NCBI RefSeq assembly: GCF_047495875.1
Contig: NC_092460.1
Location: 1,302,001 to 1,366,000, forward strand
Origin: Pithys albifrons albifrons
Lineage: Eukaryota > Chordata > Aves > Passeriformes > Thamnophilidae
DNA length: 64,000 nucleotides
Direction of reading: 5' to 3'
In this document: positions 1 to 11,979 of the stretch, one piece after another
Position numbering within the stretch: the stretch's first letter is position 1
Layout: every line of letters starts with the position of its first letter
Notes under the pieces: generated by a model
What the model was told of the DNA's origin: nothing
Seen by the model: only the letters and a program-made list of their open reading frames with translations
Databases searched by the model: none
Made by a program: the position numbers and the translations under genes

Positions 1-98
1 GGGCTTGGAGCAGCCTGGGCTGGTGGGAGGTGTCCCTGCCCATGGCAGGGGTGAGATGGGATGGGCTTTAAGACCCAAACCACTCTGTGATTCCATGG
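1..98 (+). mobile_element. CR1 LINE fragment, 3-prime tail
   Basis: The segment reads GGCTTGGAGCAGCCTGGGC, then GGTGGGAGGTGTCCCTGCC, then ACCCAAACCACTCTGTGATTCC, which is the usual order of a CR1 3-prime end in sense orientation. It is cut by the window edge, so its 5-prime extent is unknown. It is non-coding and diverged. The same tail recurs at 2740, 19825, 33479, 47362 and 55014. Confidence 0.85.
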
Positions 99-822
99 CA
101 CAGTGCCCAAAACCCCTGCCCCAGCAGTCCCAGCCACCAGGCCAGGATGGGAATTCTCCATCCTGGGGGTCTGGGGTTGAGCCAAGTTTGTGGAAGAGGA
201 ATCCAGAAGAACCAGCAGAAGTTCTACTGATTTAACACCCAGAACACCCAGTTTCCCCAGTTCCACTCTGCATTTGAGGCTTCACCCACAGCTCCTGAGC
301 AGGCAGAGCAGGAGCTCCCAGGCTGCACTCCCAGGGGAACAGCCCCTGCTCCTTGAGGGATGCACAAGAAATGCTTACACACAAATTTAGGCCCCTTAAA
401 ATCATCCCCACCACGATGAAACCAAAAAGCAGCAGCACTGCACAGGCTGCTGGACTCTCCTCTCTCAGCCTTCACACTCAGCCAAGAACTCCCACAGAAA
501 CGTTTTTATATCTCAAGACTCCTTGAGACCAGCCCAAGTACTGCACTTTCACTGCCAAATTTAATTTCTTCGTGGAGCTCTCAGCTCAGTTAAAAGCTTG
601 CCAGCCTTTCTGCAGGCTGAGAGCTCCTCAGGCCACTGCCTGGCCTCTGCCATGCAGCACAATTAGCCACGGGAAGCCTAACGAGCCTGCACTCCATGGC
701 CTGGGAGCCCTTCCCATTCCTCTGCACTCAGAGAGCAGCTCAGTGTCTGAAGCACATCTTCTCCAGAGGCTGCTGAACGTCACCCTCCTGCAGGAACAGC
801 ACACAGGGACCCTCTGCAGTCA
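99..822. other. Unique non-coding sequence
   Basis: No repeat family, RNA gene or convincing exon was recognised. Short frames exist on both strands, but none has splice signals and protein-like composition together. A hydrophobic minus-strand frame near 380-440 is too short to interpret. Confidence 0.5.
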
Positions 823-1325
823 CAGAATCCCAGAAAGGTTCAGGTTGTTAAAGCCCTCCCAGCCCATGGAGCCCTCCCTGTGCCCGATGCCCACCTTGGC
901 AAAGCCCTCCCAGCCCATGGAGCCCACCCTGTGCCCGATGCCCACCTTGGCAAAGCCCTCCCAGCCCACAGAGCCCACCCTGTGCCCGATGCCCACCTTG
1001 GCAAAGCCCTCCCTGCCCATGGAGCCCACCACGTGCCCGATGCCCACCTTGTCCCCCAGCCCAGAGCACTGAGTGCCATGGCCAGTCCTGCCTTGGGCAC
1101 CTCCAGGGCTGGGCAATCCAAACCTGCCTGGGCAGCCCCTGCCAATTCCTGGCCACCCTTTCCATGGAGAAATTCCCTCTGCTGTCCCACGTGTCTCTGC
1201 CCAGCCTGAGGCTGTTCCCTCTCCTGCTGTCCCTGTTCCTGGAGCAGAGCCCGACCCTCACCTGGATCCATCAGGGATTGCAGAGCCAGAAGGTGCCCCC
1301 TGAGCCTCCTTTTCTCCAGGTTGAG
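823..1325 (-). mobile_element. CR1 LINE 3-prime fragment, antisense, with amplified tail
   Basis: On the minus strand this reads as the C-terminal CR1 reverse-transcriptase region: a degenerate LEKRRLRGHL motif, then a region matching the REFLHGKGGQELAGAAQ segment, then the terminal CPALEVPKAGLAMALSALGWG stretch. The intact-family pattern here is K-FF--RV--HWN-LP-EVV-SPSLEVF. Frameshifts and substitutions make it a dead copy. Beyond the coding end, the 3-prime tail is replaced by four 51-bp tandem units before the terminal ATTCTGTG. Confidence 0.8.
850..1048. repeat. 51-bp minisatellite, about 4 copies, inside CR1 tail
   Basis: The unit contains TTGGCAAAGCCCTCCCAGCC followed by CACCCTGTGCCCGATGCCC. 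Junctions fall near 896, 947 and 998. On the minus strand each unit reads GTGGGCATCGGGCACAGGG. Because 51 is divisible by three, frames stay open through it. The array sits exactly where the CR1 3-prime tail should be, so the unit derives from the element rather than from host DNA. Confidence 0.9.
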
Positions 1326-2739
1326 CCCCCCAGCTGGTTCCCACAGGACTCCCTCTCCAGACCCTTCCCCAGAGAGACAATGAGGAGCTCTGGGAGAGGA
1401 GGGGGAGCTGCCCCTGAGGCAGTTTGGGTGCCAGGACATGGAGACATCACCAGCTCTGCCAAACCAGCAGCACCAACCCCAACGTGCTGTGGTGCTGCAG
1501 CCACAGCCCAAACCCACCCAAGGAGAAGGCAGTGAGGAATCTCAGCCAGCACATGGGAAGGTGAGAGGGCAGAGCCTACTGGGGGATATTTATAGTTTGT
1601 CGTGACAGAAATCATCAAAAAACCACAGTGAGGCAAAGAAACAGAAGAGACACTGCAGTCCCCCAAGTAAATTGGGGAAACAAAATTAGAAACAAGCTGT
1701 GCTTCAAAAATGTGGTCACCAGAATGCATCACCATGACAATTCTTGCTAGAAGCAACAAGGGAGGTTCCTGGCAGTGCTGAAGGAGGGCTCCTTCAGGGG
1801 TGGAGATTCATCCAAATGCAATTTACAGCACCAAAAAAATATATCTGTAGTGGCATTTCATTGACTTTTATTCTTAAAATGTGAGAACAAGACTGAAGAA
1901 GCATCGCCTTACCCTGAATTCTGTGAAAATCCTGATCCTGACAGAAAATCAGAGACATCTTTAGCATTTTCCTCACTGGCTGCGTTACAGGCAAAGCTAA
2001 AATGAGGAGCAAAGATTTGTATCACAGACATAAAATGAAATCAAATGAGAGCCTTTTATTGAGGCTCACAGAGGTGGCCTTTAAATTATTAACATGGATC
2101 TAAAAGGAAATGTAAAATTAAAATACAGATTAAAATACCTAAGCACTGAAAAATAAGAAAATTAATTCCTTTAAGGAGTCATCAACTGGTCTAGAATATG
2201 TAGATTATGGAGCAACAAATTACAGCATAGCAATCTTAGCCAGGAGCTAATGAGCTCACTGGAGTGAGGAGGTAAACAAAGTGTTCTCTGCTGTGCCTTG
2301 CACCAGGTGAGCTGGTGGAGCACAGGGCAGGGGTGAGAGGGTGGCTCAGGGCACACCATCCCTTGGGAATACCTGCTTGGAGCTTGGCAGTGCCCCAACC
2401 TCCATCCTCCTCCTCCTTTCTTTCCAGCTGCCACCACAGCCCAGCTGCTGGAGAAGAGCAGAAGTTGATGCATTTTTAATGAAGCCTCCTTTAAAGCATC
2501 ACAGTCATGAGGTTGGATGTCCCATCCCCACAGCAGCCCTTGCTGGCTCCTTGTGTGGAGATCCAGAGCCAACAAAAATGGGTTGGGGTCGTCCTGGGCA
2601 GCTGGCAGAGCTCCTGGGAGAGATGAGGTCACACAAGTGTGTTCAGGTGCATCGTCAGGGGAGAAGCCTCAGCTGAAAAGAGAGAAAATAAGATTCAAAT
2701 CTACCTGGAGAGAAAGGAGGGACAAGGAGCCCCTCATTG
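1326..2739. other. Unique sequence, possibly intronic
   Basis: This is ordinary AT-rich unique DNA. The one notable item is a minus-strand exon-like segment at 1913-1979, with acceptor CCTGTAACGCAG, donor GGTAAGG and a frame containing SEENAKDVSDFLSGSGF. It is described with the possible exon chain in the findings and is not called as a gene here. Confidence 0.4.
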
Positions 2740-2887
2740 CCCAGAGAAGCTGTGGCTGCCCCAGCCCTGGGAGTGTCCCAGGTTGGACAGGGCTTGGAGC
2801 AGCCTGGGCTGGTGGGAGGTGTCCCAGGGGTGGGCTGGGCTGGACTTTGAGGTCATTTGCAGCCCAAACCCTTCTGGGATTCTGTGG
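2740..2887 (+). mobile_element. CR1 LINE 3-prime fragment
   Basis: The sense-orientation sequence runs from GCCCAGAGAAGCTGTGGCTG through CCCTGGGAGTGTCCCAGG, GGACAGGGCTTGGAGCAGCC and GGTGGGAGGTGTCCC to CCCTTCTGGGATTCTGTGG. It lacks the upstream reverse-transcriptase part (5-prime truncated) and is several percent diverged from the copies at 19825 and 55014. Confidence 0.88.
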
Positions 2888-3852
2888 CCATCATCAAAAC
2901 AAAGCCCTGTAGTAACGTTTTGATGATGAATGAAATAAACCCCATGGCTGGGGGTGGGGGTGGCACAGAAATCACGTCTCACACCTCCAGGGCTGCTCCA
3001 GGAGCTCCACTTTAGGGGTTACTATTTACTACATTTTAGGGAGTTTGGCACTGAGGATAAATTTCCTCTCTTCAGAACATCAATCTGCCCACTCTGCCCG
3101 AGCTCTCAGCAGGGTGTTCCTGTGGCTGGGGCTGACCTTGAGCTGCACAGAAGTTTGTTAGAAAACTTCTCCTTCCAAAGAGCCCACAAGTCCAGGCTGA
3201 CAAATGCTTCACAACTGCCCATCAATTTCCACAAGTTGTCATCATTTTTTAGTGCTTGAGAAAAATTTCTTCCTCATCAAAATACTTGGTGTCAAATATT
3301 TCATTTTGGATGTTATTCTATGTTAAAAATAGTATATTACTTAGCAACTAAAATGAAATATGTAACATGGGGTCAAATTGGCTACTTTGTTGATTCTGAG
3401 ACAAAATGACAATTTTCTATCATTTTTGGTTTAAACAAAGCTTTTGTTGTTGTTGTTGTTTTGGGGGGTTTTTGGTGTTTTTTTTTTGCTTTCACCAGGC
3501 AATTTGGAATTGCCAGGGAATAAAATAAATATATTCCTGCCAGGTAGGTCCCATATAAGTAATATATAATAGAGTTATAATAGAACACAAACTCCATTAT
3601 ATCCCCAGTCCTTTGTCAGAGGCAGAACCAGCTGGTTAGAGCAGCACTTGTATATCTCAGTGATATCTATTTCACAGAGAAACCCACCAGCATGAAATCA
3701 AAGCCAGCTGTAGAAAAGCAAATTATTCACATAACTGACATAAAATGAACAAATGGGAAAAGAGACAATGTGTCTAATATTCATAATAAAATTAGTTTTA
3801 ATTTAATGGCAGTGTAACTCCTTTACAATTTGAAATATAACATGAAAATCAT
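2888..3852. other. Unique sequence with a T-rich stretch
   Basis: No gene was recognised. A (TTG)n run followed by G6 and T-runs occupies about 3438-3489 (TTGTTGTTGTTGTT, GGGGGG, then a T run). This could be an old antisense poly(A)-like tail or a simple repeat. The rest is AT-rich unique DNA. Confidence 0.5.
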
Positions 3853-3948
3853 CCTGGGCTATTGGAAGTTGTTCCTGCCCGTGGCAGGGGTTGGAACTGG
3901 ATGAGCTTTAAGGTCCTCCCAGCCTGAACCACTCTATGATTCTATGAT
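3853..3948 (+). mobile_element. CR1 LINE 3-prime tail fragment
   Basis: A short, diverged sense tail: CCTGGGCTATTGGAAGTTG, CCCGTGGCAGGGGTTGG, GCTTTAAGGTCCTCCCAGCC, ending in CACTCTATGATTCTATGAT. The terminal 8-bp ATTCTATG repeat marks the true CR1 3-prime end. Confidence 0.85.
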
Positions 3949-4385
3949 AATTCTGTGGAAATGGGGGGTCAGATCTCTCTCACACAGCACTGTGATGGTG
4001 TTAGCAGGACCAAGCAACCTCTCACCTCAGGATTTTTAAGGAAAATCCTCAATTTCAGTATCCTGAAACGACTCAGCTTCCCCTTCTTTTTCTTACCTTG
4101 TGGCTTGATATTGTTGTGAATGTCCCTCCAGAGCTGCTCCAGCCTCCCCATGGCTGGGCACCCCTGGGCACCAGGGCTGGGACCCAGTTCAGGTGCACTG
4201 GTGGCTCAGCTTTGAGGAGCTCTTACCAAGTGTGGGGCTTGGGTGACCATTCACAGCCACAACCTTCTCCTGGGGGAGTCATTTCCACCTCCCAACTGGT
4301 GCAGACGCGGCCACCTTTGTTGGGAGCATCCTGTGAGCAACATCGGGGCTCCCTCTCCAGTGCTCCCAGTTGGCTCTGTGGGTTG
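3949..4385. other. Unique sequence upstream of GGGCT array
   Basis: It carries two strong-looking minus-strand donor signals (GTAAGA after CCACAAG near 4097, and GTAAGAG near 4223). It also has a minus-strand ATG in a GCCATGG context at 4149-4151, opening a frame MGRLEQLWRDIHNNIKPQ up to the donor. These may be part of an exon, but chance is a real alternative at this length. Confidence 0.3.
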
Positions 4386-4720
4386 GACTGGGCTGGGCTG
4401 GGCTGGGCTGGGCTGAGCTGGGCTGAGCTGAGCTGGGCTGAGCTGGGCTGGGCTGGGCTGGGCTGGGCAGGGCAGGGCTGGGCTGGGCAGGGCAGGGCTG
4501 AGCTGGGCTGGGCTGGGCTGGGCTGGGCTGGGCTGGGCTGGGCAGGGCTGGGCAGGGCTGGGCTGGACTTGGCAGGGCAGGGCTGAGCTGAGCTGGGCTG
4601 GGCTGAGCAGGGCTGGGCTGGGCAGGGCAGGGCTGAGTGGGGCAGGGCTGGGCTGGGCTGGGCAGGGCTGAACTGGGCTGGGCTGGACTTGGCAGGGCAG
4701 GGCTGAGCTGGGCTGGGCTG
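4386..4720. repeat. GGGCT-type pentanucleotide array
   Basis: About 335 bp of 5-bp units, mainly GGGCT with GAGCT and GGGCA variants, some of them phase-shifted (GGCAGGGCAGGGCTG). Every unit on the plus strand supplies a run of two or three G, so the strand is strongly G-quadruplex-prone. Long frames through it on both strands are artefacts of the missing stop codons. It shares no unit with the other arrays. Confidence 0.97.
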
Positions 4721-7627
4721 CTTGGCACCCTCTCCTGTGGGGGCAGCAGGAGGGCCCCTGCCAGTGACTCACTGTGGTGACAAAGTGCTGCATTTCCTCT
4801 CCACCCGTGGCACGGCGCATCACTCAGCGAGGGGGCACAGCTCACTTCTCCTCCAGCCACATTTGTGGGGGAAAAGAGAGAAAAACATGCTCCTGTCACT
4901 TTTTAAAATAAAATAGATGTGAATTTTATGGAAAGCACCGGATGATCACGCACAGCCATGAGGAGATATTAATGCAGACAGTGACACCTCCAGTTCTTGT
5001 GCTGCCTGGAGAAGGGACCAGCAGAGCTGCCAGCCTGGCCTGTGGGCACCTGCTTCCCATCTTGTCCTGGTTTAGCAGAGGGTGGGAAGGGCAGGTGATG
5101 CACCAGAAACACGGTGAGCACCAACAAACCACAACCAGGCCAAATCCTGGAGGAGCTGCCAAGCTGAGCTGGCAAAGCATCCTGGGAGCAAACAGGAACA
5201 CCGGGACCTTCTGAGACATCCTCATTCTACAGGAATTTAGAAGCCTGTGAAAGGGCCATTGATGCTTTGGAAACAGCTTTTGCTTTCTAGTATTTATTTA
5301 AATTAGTCATTCTTCAGTACTTTACAGGGATGTTGAGTCCTTCCACTGAAACTACATCTGCAATTATAAAATGCAAAGGGCAACATTGCTCAAGTAAGAA
5401 ACCTTAGACTGAAAGGTCTGAGCTTCTACAGAGCTCATTTCTGAGCAGGGTAAAACGGAGGAGTAAATGGAAGAACGTGATAACTTCATGTCAGAGGAGA
5501 CCTGAACCGTGACACAGCAACGTCAGCCACAGCAAAATGAGCTGTTCAAACACCTGGAGTGGAACAACACGCAGGTTCTAAAGTGGCAGATTAAAAAAAA
5601 AAAAGCCTGATAATGGGTCACGAATGATGAAATTTATGCCTTGTTTCTGCTGTGCTCTGGGACTCCCACTTTAAAATTTCCAGTCAGAAGAGATTAGATT
5701 GTCTCCAAATGAAAGTGTCGAGGTAAAACCCCAGCAAGTGGAGTTCAACAGCTCTGTAACAACACTGGCAGTGAGGGAAACAAGAAAACAAAGCTCATTC
5801 TGCTTTTCCTTGTAGCCCCTGCACCTGCAGAACGTGCCTTGAGCAGAGGTGCTCCAGCAGCTTAATGGGATAAGATCCCAGGCTCTGTAGCAAGGGGGGG
5901 GTCAGGAAGCTTTGGGTACCTCTTAAAAGATTTTAAATAAGATTTTCTGGAGCTAAAACATGATTCAGCTTTTCCAATAAGGCATAAAACTAAAAACTGA
6001 AAAAAGGTGAGTATTTTTTACTGACCTTCAGGAGAAAAACCTATTCTTGATGGCTGGTGGCCGTTGGGGCTGCAGAGAACAAGCAGTTCCAGCTCGTGTG
6101 ATTATTGAGCAAACTACTTTTCCAACCCTTTTTTTTTCCCTCCTGCTTCAAGCAATGCCTCAGCACAACTTAACAGCTTCCAATTCAGTAACTAAAAAAA
6201 CTCAAAGGTCTTTATTTTTCCAGGGTGAGAAGGGCAAATGAGAAAGCAGCAGCATTTCTGCTGTCAGGGCTCCATAACACTTGTCTGGCACAGACGTGTC
6301 TCGGCACAGCCTGGGCGCCCACGTGGCATTTTCAGGGTTCCTGGGATGGAGGTGGCAAATGGCACTGCCTGGAAATACCAGCAGTAAAACACCATGGGGA
6401 GGAGGAAAACTAATTTTCCTTCTGACCCTGAACGAGTTCCCTCAAAAAAAAAAAAATAAAATACAGTCTTGAGTTAATTATTTCTTGGGAGATTGAGGAG
6501 CAGTGAAGGGATCGCAACGCTCAGACCCCGGAATGCTCCTCTCCCCTCCAAGCTCAATGCAGCTCTCTGGAACTCCTCTCAATTGAAACAAGAGATCTTC
6601 CTCGGATCATAAACTCCCAGGGGAATCAGTAAATCCTCCTATTTTATTATCCTGACCTTTAGACCACCATCTGTCTTTTTGCTCTTCAGTTTATATATCA
6701 GAAAATATCATGATGTATTGGAGCATGAATCGTTCCCACTGCAGAGCTGGTCCCTCCCACCACCACGGACAAACCTTAAACCATCTACCCACTGATCTGG
6801 AAGTTACATTTTCATTGAGTGACTGCTTGAAGCAATGGATAAGAATTAAAAAAAAAAGCCCCTCATGTATAAGCCACTTTTAGCTGGTGCCAGTGCTCAA
6901 GATTCTGTTATTTGCTTACATTGTCTGCTGCTAAAGTCGTATTTTCTCTGTTAAGTCTATGTTTGAAAATTCCTTGACATTTTAATTGGCTTGATATTTC
7001 AATTCTCTGTCAAAAAAGAGACTTGCTTAAAAAACACAACTTGATTTCTCTGTGGATCCCTCTTTCTCAGAGCCTCCAAAATGCTGCTCACCTTCTGCAG
7101 AAGTTGCCACTGCACTGGCTGCAGTTGTTGCCCAAAGTTCCACACGTGAACCAGGCTGAGAAGAGCCATCCCCTTGGACAGCAAAGGACCAGGAACACTC
7201 TGCCTGTGGGTGCCTGACTCACAATTACAGACTCCAGACTGAGCTTTTCATTTTTTTCTCAATCAAAGAAAGAACCAGAAAAAAACCCTGCTACAACTAC
7301 CTGGAGATGTGCAGAGGTGGAACTCAAGATTTCCTCTGGGAGCTGCTGTTTGAAATGGTCCCTTTGGTGTTCAGGTCCTCCTTTTCCATCGTCCTTCTTT
7401 GCACGGTCTGAACTGGAAGGTCAGGATTGTTCTCCCTCCAACCTGAGCTGCCTGGAGAGCAAAAAGGAGGCACAACATGATGGTGAGGTTGGAAAAGCCC
7501 CCTGAAACCACCAACCCTCCCCCAGCACTGCCAATGCCAGCACTAACCCACAGCCCCAGGTGCCACATCCACACAGCTTTTAAACCCCCCCAGGGATGGG
7601 GATTCCACCCCTGCCAGGGCTTGACAC
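4721..7627. other. Unique sequence, possibly intronic
   Basis: Mostly AT-rich unique DNA with short A-runs (5594-5604, 6443-6455, 6848-6857) and a G7 run at 5895. No repeat family was recognised. A minus-strand exon-like segment at 6920-7006 is listed separately. A second donor-like site (GCAGAAG then GTGAGC) lies near 7091, but all three frames are open before it, so it is uninformative. Confidence 0.4.
6920..7006 (-). CDS. Candidate internal exon, unknown gene (weak)
   Basis: On the minus strand a good acceptor (CTCTTTTTTGACAG) is followed by an 87-bp segment and a donor AAT/GTAAGC. The frame starting at the acceptor is open for 29 codons, begins RIEISSQLKCQGIF and ends in TTLAADN. An in-frame stop lies just upstream, as expected for an intron. 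Both ends are phase 0. The donor lacks the usual AG before GT, and an 87-bp open frame is common by chance. No protein family is recognised. Confidence 0.2.
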
Positions 7628-7738
7628 AGGATCAGAATCTCTTGAGCTGGAAGGGACCCACAAGGACCAAGTTCAGCTCCTGGCTCTGCACGGGACAACC
7701 CCAAAAATCCCACCACGTGTCTGAGGGTGCTGCAGGCA
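7628..7738 (-). mobile_element. CR1-like 3-prime tail, antisense
   Basis: It begins AGAATCTCTTGAGCTGGAAG and continues GGGACCCACAAGGACCAAG, CAGCTCCTGGCTCTGCACGG and AAAAATCCCACCACGTGTC. Read on the minus strand, this matches the tail seen in sense at 35881-36107 (GGACTCGATGACCCTTGTGG). It is a diverged, truncated copy. Confidence 0.75.
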
Positions 7739-9611
7739 ACACATCCCTGGCAGGCAGTGAGGAATGCCCAGGACAAGGGCAATGCCTGCACCTTGCAGTG
7801 ATATCCATTTAATGGAGTGGAAGCACTGACAACATCTGCCCCCTCCTGTTCTGCTCCCTCTGCCTCTGCCTTGCAACACCCCCCCAGTTCAGACTGGGAG
7901 AACTGGAGGGACTTTGCCTGGTTAAATCCCACTGCAAAATGTTCTCCAGCTCGGATTGCTGCAGGAAACAAGTCCCTCCAGTCTGGCAGAGCCAACTGGG
8001 ATGCTTCCTGCAGCACCACATGCCCTCAGAGCTCCCTCCAGGCATCCCTGCCTGAGGGCTGGGACGAGGGTACCTCCCCACCCCCAAAAAGCAGCTCCTG
8101 CAGCACAGGCTGCTGTTTCCAGCTCCCAAGAATTTAGAGAGACTCCAAATTTCTGCTACATTTCAGCCATTTTACATTCTGTAACCAGCAGTGTGCATTT
8201 TTATTTTCTCCCAGTATTTTATGCAGGTTGGAACTATTAGGATCTGCCAAAGCTTGTCCATTTTCAGATGTTTCAGGAGAAAATGAGGAAGGCTGGGGTT
8301 TTTTATGCCAGTAAATAACAGTTTGCTTGCTTCAGTAAGTTAGAGGTTAATGGCTCTGCATGAGAAAACAAGGATAATGGCCAGTTCTAAGCAAGATTCA
8401 GTTTGGAGTTGCCTGAAAACTGAAAAGAAGGTCAGCATGCCCAGCCAGGTTCCTCTGTGCTTCTGTTTTATTTAGCTTTGCAAATCAGAGCTCTCTTCAT
8501 TTCCCCAGCCTCTGGTGAGAGAGGAAAAAAATGAAGTTGCAACACTGAAATTTTCTGTTATTATGTTCCCCATCTTATTATCCAAATTGCTGTGCCACGA
8601 GTGAATTCAGACCAGAGGCCTCTATTGATCTGCAGCTCCGGGACTGGGACTGGGACTGGTGGGTTTGCAAGTCCTGGTGTGTTTGCACAGGGCTGGGATA
8701 ATTTGGAAATCTGTTTACAAGCTGTCCAGTGTAATTGAGGAGGATTTTTCTTGTGCCTTTGAGGTCACACACGTCCAAAGGTGAGATTTGCTGCTGCAGC
8801 TGCTTTGGGAGAATGGAGGAGAGAGAACAATGACTGGTAGACTGGAGAGCACTAAGGAGGAATCCCCAGAGAACTCTCAGGATTAGTGTAGATGGCACAC
8901 TGAGAACAGGGAGAGTCAGGAGAGGAGAACCTGGGAAGTGTTAATGAAACGTGAACAAATTGCATGTTTTTGTATTGTAAAAAATTTCCAATCAACATTT
9001 TCACTTGGGGCTTTTTGCCTTCACTTCCCCAAAGGCCCCAGGTGGGTGTGGGCTCAGTCCCTGCCACCACCTCGTGTGGCCCGTGAGACACCTGACCCAC
9101 AGCACCACTGCAGGGGGAAAACTGACCCTTTACTCTCTGTGCATTTGATGTGTGGGAATGTCAGGCCTGAGCTGAGGCATTTCAGAACCTTCCCAGGCAT
9201 TTCCTCCACAGAGCAGTGCAGTGACAAAGGCAGAGGGACAGGTACAAAGCCTGGGCCAATTAACAAGATATCATTCCATAAGCACATTAGTAATAAAGGA
9301 AGGCTGAAAAAGGAGTGGGAAAGCCATTAAGCAAGGAAGCTGAGTGTTTAATAAGCTTTCCTTGCTTCAATCTTCATGAAAAAGGCTAACTGAGAGCAGA
9401 TGGTTGGCACAATAATGCCGTAACAAAGAGGGAAGTTTATAATCTCCTACAAAGGGAATGGGGAGAGTGCCTGGCTAATTTAGATGTTTGCAAATTGGTT
9501 ATGCTGATGAGCTTTATCTTGGCATACTTAAGGGACTGTCTGAATCAATATCAGAATTTTAACTATTATTGGGGAGGGCTGAAGAGGGAAAGATGGGGAA
9601 AAGTAACCACA
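7739..9611. other. Unique non-coding sequence
   Basis: No gene or repeat family is visible. There is a short GGGACT triplication at 8640-8660. Overlapping short frames on both strands lack splice support. Confidence 0.5.
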
Positions 9612-9892
9612 CCTTTAGACTCACAGATTAGAAGGGATAGTAAAGATCCATGGACAGGGACACCCCCAAGCAGCCCAGGCTGCTCCAAGCCCTCTCCAAC
9701 CTGGAATGGGACACTCCCAGGGCTGGGGCAGCCACAGGTTCTCTGGGCACCTGTTCCAGGGCTTGCCCACTCTCTGAGTAAAGAACTTCTTCCTAACACC
9801 TAATCTAAACCTACACTCTGTCAGTTTGAAGCCATTCCCCCTTGTCCTGTCACTCCTTGCTCTTGTAAATTGTCTCTCTTTGGAAGAAGGAA
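9612..9892 (-). mobile_element. CR1 LINE 3-prime fragment with reverse-transcriptase end, antisense
   Basis: On the minus strand the translation contains RTRGNGFKLTECRFRLG and RKKFFTQRVGKPWNR, the conserved C-terminal CR1 reverse-transcriptase block (RTRGNG, then KFF-RV--W). It is followed by the standard 3-prime region (GAGAACCTGTGGCTGCCCC, GGAGTGTCCCATTCCAGG) and a truncated tail at the 9612 side. A deletion joins the KPWNR region directly to the 3-prime sequence. Confidence 0.88.
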
Positions 9893-11979
9893 GAGATATT
9901 GCTTTCCACACCATTTCCCAAACTGTCCATTCCCAGAAAAATACCCAAACTTTTCAGGAAAGCACCAAGACACCAAAGGTGTGGCAGCAGCAAACAGCAC
10001 TGGTTGGGTTGCACCTCCCCAGTTGCATTTCCACCTGTGGGACATCAAAGATTCCAAGCTTGGCTTTGTCCTTCACTACCAACATGGCTTGTGGTGACAC
10101 CTGCACAGCCACAGAGATTGCTGGGAGACCATTCCCTTCCAGAAAACAGCTCTGCTAAAAGATGAATCAAGTTTCTGAGAGCCCTGCCTTGAACTCAGCA
10201 TTATTAATCTCTTCATTAGTGACAAGGAAGGGATATGCTCATTAAGTTGGCTGCTGGCACTGCCAGGGAAGGGCTACAGCACAGAGAGGGTGGGACTGAC
10301 TTTCAAAAAGGGCTTGACATGGCAGAAATAATCTTGAAAGAAAGCTTGTTATTCCAGAGAGATGACACAGATCCCACAGCTGGGCTGAAACAGTCAGTTG
10401 TGTAGTTCCAGGCTGGAGAGTAACTGGGGAAGGGAGCTGGGGGGGCTGCTCTGGAAAGGCAAGTGCTCTGGGGTGGCAAATGGAACTGTGGCCACCAAGA
10501 TATGGGAAATAATCCTCTGCTGGGTACAGACCCAGGAAGATTCAATTGGAGAACTATAACCTGGTTTATATATTGAATGTTAGTAAAGTTGGGAATGAAA
10601 TGGAGGGAATCAAAGGGAATCTGGTCACAGGTCCAGGTAACATCACCAAGGGATGAAACAAAATTGGGGAATTGAGCCTTAAACCAGAGAATGAGGAGAG
10701 AGCTTAGAAACTTAAAATACAATCAAGATAACAGTAAAGATGAAAGACTGAGCTGTTCTTCAGGGGTTTGCCCCATCAGAGATGAAGGGAGAGAGGAAGA
10801 TGAAGGGCACATACCAGGAGAGAACCCTCTGGGCAGAGTTGTGTGTGACTGGCACCACTCTGGGCACAGGGACCAGCTGCCCCCACCACCAGCTGCTCTG
10901 CCTGGTGAGCCCAGGTGAACCTGGCCAGGTGGAGACACCAACCCCTCATCAGTCCTGCAAAGCACTTACCAAAAACATCTTTGAATGTGAAATGAAAAAT
11001 TCAGGAAGGTCAATTAAACTGTTCATGGATATTTAATAATAGAGAAGATGAGAAAAAATAACTAAATAAATTACTTGTTCTGAGTTATCCTCCATTTTAC
11101 CTGCAGTTCATTACTGACTCAGATTAATGAACACTGGAAAGATATTACTCTCCTATGAATACTCAGCCTTTGCTACCTGATTGCAATTTTTGGAATGAAA
11201 AATGCAGTGTATCAATTCTTGATGAATTTTTTAATAGAGTCAAACACCAAATGCCCTCCAGTAGCAGAACTATCATTTGAAGTGATCCCGTTGGTGGCTC
11301 AGGCTGTGAAGCTCCCACAGTCCCCCAATTCCCTGCTGAAAACACAGGACCCAAAGAGTGGTTAACATGGGAAATGAGCTGTGGAATTGAGCTAAGGCTG
11401 GGCAGGGAATCGCCTGCAACCTCCAGGGAGCTCCCCACACTTCAGCTGCTGCTGTTATAAATAGTGATAGCTGTGAAAAGACCTAACCCTCCCCTCGGGG
11501 TGTTGGGGGCTTATTTTATTCATTTTCACCTTCAGCAAAGGAGTGTTTGCCAGGGAAAATGCTTTTATACTTAGAAAAAATAAAACTTGTGAATCACCAG
11601 GGAAGCCGAGAGGAAAAGGTCACCAACTGGTTCTCCAGAGCAGCAGACTTTGTTTTATCGTTGTAGGACCTGAACTCCTTCATGTGATCATCCAGATTTT
11701 AATAGACTTGACTTGCTGAAGGTGAAAATCTTGTGTTTCTTTGGGGAGGAGCAGAGGGGAGGTGACAAACAGCTCGGTGTGCAGTTCCTTCCCCAGCTCC
11801 TGCTAAATGAGCCTTTTCCCTTTGCTCAGCTTGGGAAGGGGACCAGGACAGAGCCCTGGGAGGAGTGACTGTGGAGCAGCATGTCCTGGGGACACTCATC
11901 AGCCCAGCACAGGCCAGTGTGTCTGTCCCCAGTGGGGCTCAGCCACCCCCAGCTGAGGAGAACCACCTGCCCAGAGGGT
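9893..11979. other. Unique sequence, possibly intronic
   Basis: Unique DNA. A minus-strand exon-like 49-bp segment lies at 10970-11018 (acceptor after a T-rich tract, donor TTG/GTAAGTG, frame LIDLPEFFISHSKMFL). See the findings. Nothing else was recognised. Confidence 0.4.

Noticed and set aside
7099..7162. Exon-like segment with GCAGAAG/GTGAGC donor
   Set aside because: All three frames are open, its length would break the frame with the next candidate, and the following intron would be only about 85 bp.
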